This document shows, in pieces, positions 56,178-64,000 of a DNA stretch of 64,000 nucleotides. The notes below the pieces were generated by a model. The model ran no database searches. It worked only from the letters and a program-made list of their open reading frames with translations, and was not told the origin of the DNA. Numbering within the stretch: position 1 is the first letter of the stretch; every line of letters starts with the position of its first letter. The position numbers and the translations under genes were made by a program. Origin of the DNA: Trichomonas vaginalis G3 (Eukaryota > Parabasalia > Trichomonadida > Trichomonadidae); contig NC_067207.1 in the NCBI RefSeq assembly GCF_026262505.1, forward strand, positions 20,490,082-20,554,081. The letters are read 5' to 3'.

Positions 56178-57041
56178 ATGTTGGCTCTTTCTATTTTGTT
56201 CATCAGAAGAACATATTATAGAACACATTATAGAACCTATAACAACATTCAGCCCATTACAGTGTTAGAATACCCCGATCAGGCATCAAAGATTATTTGG
56301 AGTGTCACGCCAAACAATATTTCAATTTCTTCATCACAAATCAAAAATCTCATTAAAACAAACAAAATATCTGCTGATTTAGCATTTCGCTTGATCGACA
56401 TTGCTTCCCAAATTCGTGTCAAAGATATCAAGTTATTCACAGATTTTTATCAACAATTATCGAATGAATTCTCATACACACCCAGTCCAAAATGCCTGAG
56501 ATTAGCTACATTACTATACTATAGAGGTTACCATTTTCCTAATTTCTCTCCTTCAATGAAAGAAGAAGAAGTTCTCAACATTTATTCAATAGATTCACCT
56601 TTATACTATATTGCATGGGACAAAGTTGATGATCTCAAGAGCAAATTCCCAGATCTAGATATAAACAAGAAAATTGACAACTTGAGTCCACTAGACTGCG
56701 CAATTCAATATGGATCAGAACGTTGCTTCAATTACCTATATTATAAAGGTGCTTACTATTCCAGTGATTCTCAAAAATATGCCGTCCAAGGGGGAAACAA
56801 CAACATCTTTATTCAAATGATTCAAGATGGTAAGAGATTTGATAATCTTATCAACATTGCATTAGACTATCACAATTTTTACATAGCAACCTATCTTAAA
56901 TTACATTTCGGACAAGTTCCTGATTCAATCGCAGACTGCTTCTATTATGGAAACTTTGATGTTGCTTCAACTTTACTTTCGAAGGGAGTAGATGTCGACG
57001 ATCGTCATATTTTCTTTCATCTCAAGTCTATCATTGTTTAA
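56178..57041 (+). CDS. DUF3447-type ankyrin protein, truncated
   Basis: The frame opens with TTG at 56154. The ATG at 56178 is the likely start, with TCATATT about 27 bases upstream. The 287-aa product has the trichomonad DUF3447 N-terminal region (LIKTNKISADLAFRLIDIAS, RVKDIKLFTDFYQQL, CLRLATLLYYRGYHF). Ankyrin-like repeats follow (SPLDCAIQYGSERCFNYL, FDVASTLLSKGVDVDD), and it ends abruptly at a TAA. A further ankyrin repeat is readable downstream at about 57342-57428 (TTPLIYAIQTNSIDIVKSL). T-rich repeat DNA has therefore expanded or inserted within the original gene and shortened it. The first 30 residues (RRTYYRTHYRTY) are atypical. Confidence 0.75.
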   Translation: MLALSILFIRRTYYRTHYRTYNNIQPITVLEYPDQASKIIWSVTPNNISISSSQIKNLIKTNKISADLAFRLIDIASQIRVKDIKLFTDFYQQLSNEFSYTPSPKCLRLATLLYYRGYHFPNFSPSMKEEEVLNIYSIDSPLYYIAWDKVDDLKSKFPDLDINKKIDNLSPLDCAIQYGSERCFNYLYYKGAYYSSDSQKYAVQGGNNNIFIQMIQDGKRFDNLINIALDYHNFYIATYLKLHFGQVPDSIADCFYYGNFDVASTLLSKGVDVDDRHIFFHLKSIIV

Positions 57042-57980
57042 TGTAATTTTCTTTCATTTTATGTTTATTTTTGCTTCATGAAATCCTCAATCTAATTATA
57101 TTTATCATTATTATACAAGAGCATTCATCATTATTACATTGGATTCACTTTGATTTCAAATTGATCATTATTACATTGGATTCACATTAATTTCAAATTG
57201 ATCATTATTACATTATATTCATTATCACTTCAAATTAATCATTATTATATCAGATTCACTTTGATTTCAAATTTTTCATTGTTTTAGAAAATTCCCATTC
57301 TCTTCATATTTTTCTTCATTTTATGAAATTCTTTATAGATTAATACAACTCCACTAATTTACGCAATCCAAACGAATTCAATTGATATCGTCAAGTCTTT
57401 AGTTCAATATGGTGCAAATATCAGCTTAGTAACCCTTCTCTTTCTTTTCATATTTATTATTGTTTAAGCGGATTCTCTTTTCTTTCATATTTATCACTAT
57501 TTCATTGGATTCTTTATCTTTTTATGTTTTTCATTGCATTTTGATATTTTCTTTTGTTTCACATTTTATATTGTTTTATGGAATTAATCTTCAACTCATG
57601 TTTATCATTATTTTAGATAATTCTATTTCTTTTAATATTTATCATTAATTTATGACATTCTCATTCTTTTCTTATTTATAATGATTTTATTATATCCACT
57701 TTCTTTTCACATCTATCATTATTTCAGACAATTATATTTCTTTTAATATTTATCAATGTTTTATGACATCCTCTTTCTTTTCACATTTATCATTACTTTA
57801 TGGAATTCTCTTTCTTTTCACATCTATCATTATTTTAGACAATTATATTTCTTTTAATATTTATCAATGTTTTATGACAATCTCTTTCTTTTCATATCAA
57901 TCATTGTTTTACGACATTCTATTACTAATCATATTTATCTTTGTTTTATGGCAATCTCTTTCTTTTCATATCTATTGGTT
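57042..57980 (+). repeat. T-rich imperfect tandem repeats within a decayed ankyrin gene
   Basis: Two kinds of unit are visible. The first, ~37 bp, is of the form TCATTATTACATTGGATTCACTTTGATTTC (about 57125-57275). The second, ~36 bp, is of the form TCTCTTTCTTTTCACATTTATC..ATTTTATG (about 57430-57980). Copies vary by many substitutions. A surviving ankyrin repeat is embedded at 57342-57428. Confidence 0.7.
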
Positions 57981-58870
57981 GAAAGTTACAAGCTCTCAAT
58001 TTTCGTCCCTTTTGTACGTTTATTATAATTGTAGCATATTGTCATCAAGCACGCGACTAACCAGCAAAGACGTGTCCTCTAATTCCGTCCCTAGTTCAAG
58101 AATCTGGAACTATTTAAGCAAAAACATTCGATTTCAAAATCAAGCATTCTTTATTCAACGAGTAAAACATTAAAGTATGATTTGTCATACACGGAATAAT
58201 GACAAGCTCTTAGAGTATGTTTAGTACAGAGTTACTGCCAACTTGAGTTCTTGAATTTGGTAAGTTAGAACAAAAGAAGCCATATGTCGCATCTAAGGAC
58301 TTGTACTTATCAGAGTATTACTAAATGTTTAAGAATGTTAGTTATTCGTCCCAAACTCGTACGTTTCCACGCGAATCTTGATAATAAATATACTATTTTG
58401 GACTTTTTGCAATAAATCTTTTTTTACCACATTAGCATATCTGTGTGTATGCTACTTAACCTCTTTAGAGACCATTAAGATAATGTTTTTTGATACTTTT
58501 TCAAGACTATGCCATAAAGTAAACGAATAATTTACAAAATGATATTAAAAAATTTAATTTTATTATGCTTTTATAAATATTGAGACTTTTTAGGACTATT
58601 TTAAAAATGTAAATAGATCAATCATTTTAATATTAGATAAGATAATCTAAAGACGTCAGATGTTTCAATAACTTCAGATCAATGACTAATATGAAATTTA
58701 AGATTTGTGTTAATTTAAGAATTAACAATGGAATCTGGTTTAGAAAGATGGAAAGCATAGAGAATCTAAAGGATAAGAGAGATTAAATACAAAATGCTGC
58801 ATAAAAAGGCAGATCAGTGAGAAGAAATCATGAGGTTAAAAAGGAACATTCAAATTAGAATATAACATTG
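57981..58870. other. Intergenic, nothing recognised
   Basis: A somewhat less AT-rich patch at 57985-58380 (TCTCAATTTTCGTCCC ...) might be a decayed repeat or RNA, but no family is recognisable. Confidence 0.4.
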
Positions 58871-59012
58871 CATATTACAATATTAATATTAAAGATAATA
58901 CTGCACATCATTGTGCAGTGATCCATAAATCAATATTAATATCTCATATGATAAAATCTAATATCATATTACAATATTAATATTAAAGATAATACTGCAC
59001 ATCATTGTGCAA
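58871..59012 (+). repeat. ~45-bp direct repeat with CTGCACATCATTGTGCAG hairpin
   Basis: ATATTACAATATTAATATTAAAGATAATACTGCACATCATTGTGCA occurs at about 58873 and again at 58970, spaced by ~97 bp. Each copy ends in a small hairpin. Confidence 0.75.
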
Positions 59013-59149
59013 TTACACTATTTTAAATATTTTCATAAATAATGACTTACAAGTTAAAAAAATGTAGAATTAACTGCATGATCCAATATTGGACCGAATG
59101 TATGTTTGAATCTATAACTGAATTCATTAATGACAAAAAAGTGACTCTA

Positions 59150-60562
59150 TAACTGAGTATCTGGCTGACAATATGCCTGAAAGTTTGAATGTGTCTAGGA
59201 ATATAACTGACAGTTTGAGTGACATTTTGAATGAGGGTTTGGTTGTCAGTATAACTCAAGGTTTGAGAGAGAATATGACTCACAGTTTGACTGACAATAT
59301 GACTTAGAGTTTGAGTGACAGTATGAACAACTGATTTGGTGATAGTATGAACTACAGTTGACTGAGAATATGACTCGGTTTGACAGACACTGATTACGGT
59401 TTTAGTTAGAATAAGACTGATTGGTGACAATATGACTGACGGTTTGACTCAATATGACTTGGTTTTATTTGATATGATTGAGAGTTTGGGTGACAATATG
59501 ACTCATAGTTTAAGAGAGTGTATGACTGATGGTTTTAGTGAGAATAAGACTGATAGTTTGAGTGACAATATGACTGTTGATTTGAGTGAGTGAATGACTG
59601 ACAGTTTGACTGACAATATGACTGACGGTTTTAGTGAGAATAAGACTGATAGTTTGGGTGACAATATGACTCATAGTTTAAGAGAGTGTATGACTGATGG
59701 TTTTAGTGAGAATAAGACTGACAGTTTGAGTGACAATATGACTGTTGATTTGAGTGAGTGTATGACTGACAATTTGAGTGACAATATGACTGACGGTTTG
59801 ACAGACACTATGAATTAGCTTTTTAGTTAGAATAAGACTGACAGTTTGAGTGACAATATGACTGACGGTTTGACAGCCTCTATGACTTAAGGTTTTATTT
59901 AGAATATGACTGAGAGTGTGGGTGACAATATGACTGTTGATTTGAGTGAGTGTATGACTGACAATTTGAGTGACAATATGACTTCGGTTTGACAGACACT
60001 ATGAATTAGCTTTTTAGTTAGAATAAGACTGACAGTTTGAGTGACAATATGACTGACGGTTTGACAGACACTATGAATTAGCTTTTTAGTTAGAATAAGA
60101 CTGACAGTTTGAGTGACAATATGACTGACGGTTTGACAGCCTCTATGACTTAAGGTTTTATTTAGAATATGACTGAGAGTGTGGGTGACAATATGACTGT
60201 TGATTTGAGTGAGTGTATGACTGACAATTTGAGTGACAATATGACTTCGGTTTGACAGACACTATGAATTAGCTTTTTAGTTAGAATAAGACTGACAGTT
60301 TGAGTGACAATATGACTGACGGTTTGACAGACACTATGAATTAGCTTTTTAGTTAGGATAAGACTGATAGTTTGAGTGACAATATGACTGACGGTTTGAC
60401 AGCCTCTATGACTTACGGTTTTAGTTAGAATAAGACTGACAGTTTGAGTGACAATATGACTGACAGTTTGACTGACAATATGACTGTTGATTTGAGTGAG
60501 TGTATGATTGAGAGTTTGAGTGACAATATGACTGACGGTTTGACAGACACTATGAATTAGCT
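59150..60562 (+). repeat. 24-bp minisatellite with higher-order structure
   Basis: The basic unit is GACTGACAGTTTGAGTGACAATAT (24 bp) and variants. It is organised into larger blocks; for example a stretch of more than 150 bp starting near 59866 recurs near 60126 almost unchanged. Read in one frame it would give an octapeptide M-T-D-S-L-S-D-N repeat, and a 74-codon frame (59594-59818) does so. Frequent stops in all frames and no start context argue against a current gene. It may be the relic of a repeat-bearing protein gene. Confidence 0.85.
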
Positions 60563-61170
60563 TTTTAAAGATATAAAAATTGGATATTGATTCATGATCT
60601 AAGTAACTTCGATATTGAGTAATTCGGCATATGCGATAAAAACATATATTTATAGTTTTTTTTGGATTTTATGATTTTAAATATATTCAAATTTGGCAAT
60701 CCAATAGATTTTTAAAAAATAGGTAAATAAAAATAGATTACATATGCAGCAGATTTAGAACATGAAACAAATCTTATAGTGACCAAAAAAAATTCATGAT
60801 CCAAAAAAGAAAAAAATGGCTAAATCAGAATCAAACCTTAGCATTAAGAATCATTATGTCAGATGTTTCCACTACACTACACCAGAGTTCGAAAAATACC
60901 CTTGGTGGTTCTATTTATAGCTACTCCCAACGATAGGCGGTGTCCCCAGCTTTAGAGAGGTGTAAAAGTAAAGCAAATCGGGTATTTTTATTATTCCACA
61001 TATCCATATTTTTAATATGTATAATAATATTTTTTGCTTTGTTAGAATCTTGGTCAAAAAAACGATAACTTTAGGAATTTTAACGCAAATTCGATAATTT
61101 TTTCTTGGGATTAATCTATCTAAAATTAAACTTCAACAAGCATTTTCTCCAAAATTCGGGAATTAACAAT

Positions 61171-62235
61171 TAAGGGTTTCGTTTTGCTAAAAATTGTCAC
61201 TTTTATAGCAAATTTGTTTTTTGGATGTTTTGCGAAACCAAAAAAAAACTATGATATATCAATGTGTGTGTAAAGAAAATACTTTATTTACTAGTTAAAA
61301 AATCATTTGTTATTGATCAAGTTATTTTTTCTGGATAAGATATTATATGGATAATTGGATAGAAAATACAATTATTAATCTTGTACCTGGTTTAATTAAG
61401 CTAATTGTCATCAGAAACTTGTAATTTTTATGAATTTCAGATTTTCTTTTCATTACTGCTTTTCTTAATAGGTCAAGTTCTTATTTACGTTATAAAGTAT
61501 GATATTTACAAATATCAAGTTATCATGTTTTTTGAGAAATTATGAGAAACAACAACAAAAATGAAAAAAGATAGGAATAGCAATGAATAGTGAGTGGGTA
61601 TAGAAAATGTAAGAGATATGAATGCAAAGCAATCAGTATTTAGGATATTGACCATAGATTTCGAAAAAAAATGCTGCATATTGAGCGAAAACTATGATTA
61701 TATTATAAGGCTGTCATTTAAAGCATAATGAAACTATTCCCTTTTCATTTTAATCGAATAAGATAGTAAAGATTTTTGAATTAGCTGAAACTGATGAGAT
61801 GTTTTTAAACAAACCATTTTTTAATCTCTATAATGCATAATTCACTCAATATCTCAATTTTGATATGCGAGATATTTTTTGCTATCGGTTTTAGCAATTT
61901 TGACTACAAATAGCAAAGAGGTTTATAAGCATTATTATCAACGTAGAATCTGAATATCATATCAGAAAATGTCGCAAATCTGACATTTACCCGACCAAAA
62001 TAGCAAAAATAATTGAAATACTTTCGCAAAAACTTTAAAAATCGATAAAAAATATGAAATATAACGATATTAAGAGACTTTTATATATAATATTCATAAA
62101 GATTTTCCAAAAATATGAGACCGCAAAATTAAAAAAAGTGACGTCTTGAGTGGAGTCAAAGGTCGAAATTGCTAAGCTAAATGTTTTTTAGCGAAATGGC
62201 GTATTGTACGTTTTTTTTCGCAAAACGAAACCTTA
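61171..62235. mobile_element. hAT-like element, duplicate copy
   Basis: Same ends (TAAGGGTTTCGTTTTGC) and same 8-bp flanks TTAACAAT (61163-61170; 62236-62243) as 54769-55821. The shared flanks show that it was copied with the surrounding segment, not inserted anew. Confidence 0.8.
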
Positions 62236-62595
62236 TTAACAATTGCTTTCGATAAATTTTCGAATTGGTGTGTTTCATAAACATGATGTAATTCAAAACA
62301 TATAATTTTACAATATATCAGACAGTATTCTTATTATTTTTTTTAAAATACAATTGTTTTTCAATTACTTATAGGAAATCAATCTCAAGAAGCTTTACTC
62401 TTCAACATTAAATAAATTTTCGTTTTAAGGGACTTCAATAATATCTATATAACAGATTCAATTATGAGAGATAAGACTCTGTAAAGCACATTTAAATCAT
62501 ATACATTTAGTTATTTATATAGTACACTTTAATTATAGAATATAAATTTGATAGATTTTAACGATCATATTGCACTTTTTTTAAACAAAACATCG

Positions 62596-63468
62596 ATGTT
62601 GGCTCTTTCTATTTTGTCATCAGAAGAACATATTATAGAACACATTATAGAACTATAACAACATTCAGCCATCATACAGTGTTACGAATACCCGATCAGC
62701 GCATCACAGACTTACATTATCGACACTTACACCAAATATTTCATTTCTTCATCACAATTCAAAAATCTCATTAAAAACACAATAATATCTGCTGATTTAG
62801 CATTTCGCTTGATCGACATTGCTTCCCAAATTCCGTGTCAAAGATCTCAAGTTATTCACAGATTTTTATCAACAATTATTCGAATGAATTCTCATACACA
62901 CCGTCCACAAATTGCCTCGATGATTAGCTACATTACCATACCTCATAGAGGTTACCATTTTCCTAATTCTCTCTCTTCAATAAGAGAGAAGAAGTTCTCA
63001 ACATTTATTCAATAGATTCACCTTCTATACTATATTTGCATGGGACAAAGTTGATGATCTCAAGAGCAAATTCCCAGATCTAGATATAACACAGAAAATT
63101 GACAACTTGAGTCCACTAGACTGCGCATTCAATATGGATCAAAACGTTGCTTCAATCTCTATACCTTATAAAGGTGCTTACTATTCAGTGATTCTCAAAA
63201 TATGCCGTCCAAGGGGGAAACAACACATCTTTATTTCAAATGATTCAAGATGGTAAGCAGATTGTGATAATCTTATCAACATGCATTAGACTATCACATT
63301 TCTTACTATGACACCTATATCATAATTACATTTCGGACAAGTTCTGATTCAATCGCAGACTGCTTCTATTACTGGAAACTTTTGATGTTGCTCCTCAACT
63401 TTACTTTCGAAGGGAGTAGATGTCGACGATGTCATATTTTCTTTCATCTCAAGTCTATCATTGTTTAA
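62596..63468 (+). pseudogene. DUF3447 gene, duplicate copy, many indels
   Basis: Counterpart of 56178-57041, starting at the same ATG context (CATCGATGTTGGCTC). No frame longer than ~70 codons survives because of roughly one indel every few tens of bases. Given the clustering of errors at the window end, the frame may be intact in reality. Confidence 0.7.
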
Positions 63469-64000
63469 TGTAATTTCTTTCATTTTATGTTATTTTTTGC
63501 TTCATGAAATGCCTCATCTAATCTACTAATTCTATTCATAATTATTATTCCATAGCCATTGCATTCATCAATTTAATTACATTGGAGTTCACTTTATTTC
63601 AATTGATCCTTATTTACATTCCATTATTTCATTGACCCATCTCTGATTATTAATATCTTAATCAACTTATATCATATCTCATTCCATATCAGATTCACTT
63701 TGATTTCAAATTTTTCATTGTTTTCGAAAATCCCATTCCTTCAATTTTTCTTCATTTTATGAATTCTTTATAGATTAATACAACTCCACTAATTACTGCA
63801 TTCCAAACGAATTCAATTGATATCAGTCAAGTCTTTAGTTCAATTGGTGCAAATATCACTAGTAACGCTTTCTCTTTTCTTTCATATTTATTATTGTTTT
63901 AAGCGGATTCTCTTTTCTTTCATATTTATCACTATTTCATTGGATTTCTTTATCTTTTTAATGTTTTTCATTGCAATTTTGATATTTTCTTTTGTTTCAC

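Larger units (their letters stand above)
60563..64000 (+). repeat. Second, indel-rich copy of 54170-57560
   Basis: From 60563 on, the sequence follows 54170-57560 in the same order: the mariner-like right third, the hAT-like element, the DUF3447 gene and the T-rich repeats. It differs by many single-base insertions and deletions, often in homopolymers, becoming denser after about 62600. The pattern looks more like uncorrected long-read sequence at a contig end than evolutionary divergence. The copy continues past the window. Confidence 0.85.

Noticed and set aside
57460-58173. Two ORFs rich in Phe, Ser and Ile
   Set aside because: They are translations of T-rich tandem repeats.

Overview
The window is strongly AT-rich protist nuclear DNA and looks like a trichomonad (Parabasalia; Trichomonas or Tritrichomonas type). 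The evidence is: intronless genes with very short 5' leaders that start at a TCA-type initiator (TCACTTT, TCATTTT, TCAATTT) 6-22 bases before the ATG; a Maverick/Polinton with integrase and protein-primed PolB; Mutator-like, mariner-like and hAT-like elements; and trichomonad gene families (ABCA transporters, large membrane cyclases with PAS, DUF3447/ankyrin proteins, glycine-rich proteins, two-repeat Myb proteins, expanded kinases). The species cannot be fixed from sequence alone.

Layout. 1-7.3 kb: broken Maverick/Polinton remains (integrase, PolB, unknown ORFs). 7.9-9.9 kb: a decayed host gene fragment, then GC-rich hairpins and tandem repeats. 10.7-20 kb: a conserved host block with a MAP65/ASE1/PRC1-like microtubule bundler, two head-to-head ABCA half-transporters (each with one frameshift), a CCDC25-like NFACT-R protein and tRNA-Ala(UGC). 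20.2-22.1 kb: nested inverted-repeat elements including a 134-bp-arm palindrome. 24.6-27.1 kb: a Myb protein and a pogo-like DDE transposase relic. 27.2-28.0 kb: a MITE-like element. 28.5-32.3 kb: a multi-pass membrane protein, a glycine-rich protein with an in-frame stop, and an ankyrin protein. 33.4-49.1 kb: an adenylyl/guanylyl cyclase gene split by an 11-kb Mutator-like element (MULE-1). 50.5-52.8 kb: two protein kinases. 53.3-64 kb: mariner-like and hAT-like non-autonomous elements, a DUF3447 gene, a 24-bp minisatellite, and a second, indel-ridden copy of 54.17-57.56 kb that runs off the window end.

The best-supported discovery is the transposon nest at 33.5-44.5 kb. MULE-1 is bounded by ~87-bp terminal inverted repeats and a 9-bp target duplication (ATCATTGAT). 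The cyclase reading frame resumes exactly across it. MULE-1 carries its own transposase, which is itself split by a 1.35-kb hairpin-array insertion; a host-like helical gene with a trichomonad initiator; and a small chromodomain-like gene. A second MULE (40,864-43,822; 11-bp target duplication) sits inside it with an apparently intact 482-aa transposase. Two recurring themes are not explained by named families: clusters of GC-rich hairpins in AT-rich DNA, and unrelated tandem duplications whose units all measure 111-124 bp.

Several host genes carry a single stop or frameshift. These may be true decay or uncorrected read errors. The last ~3.4 kb in particular looks like low-quality assembly.
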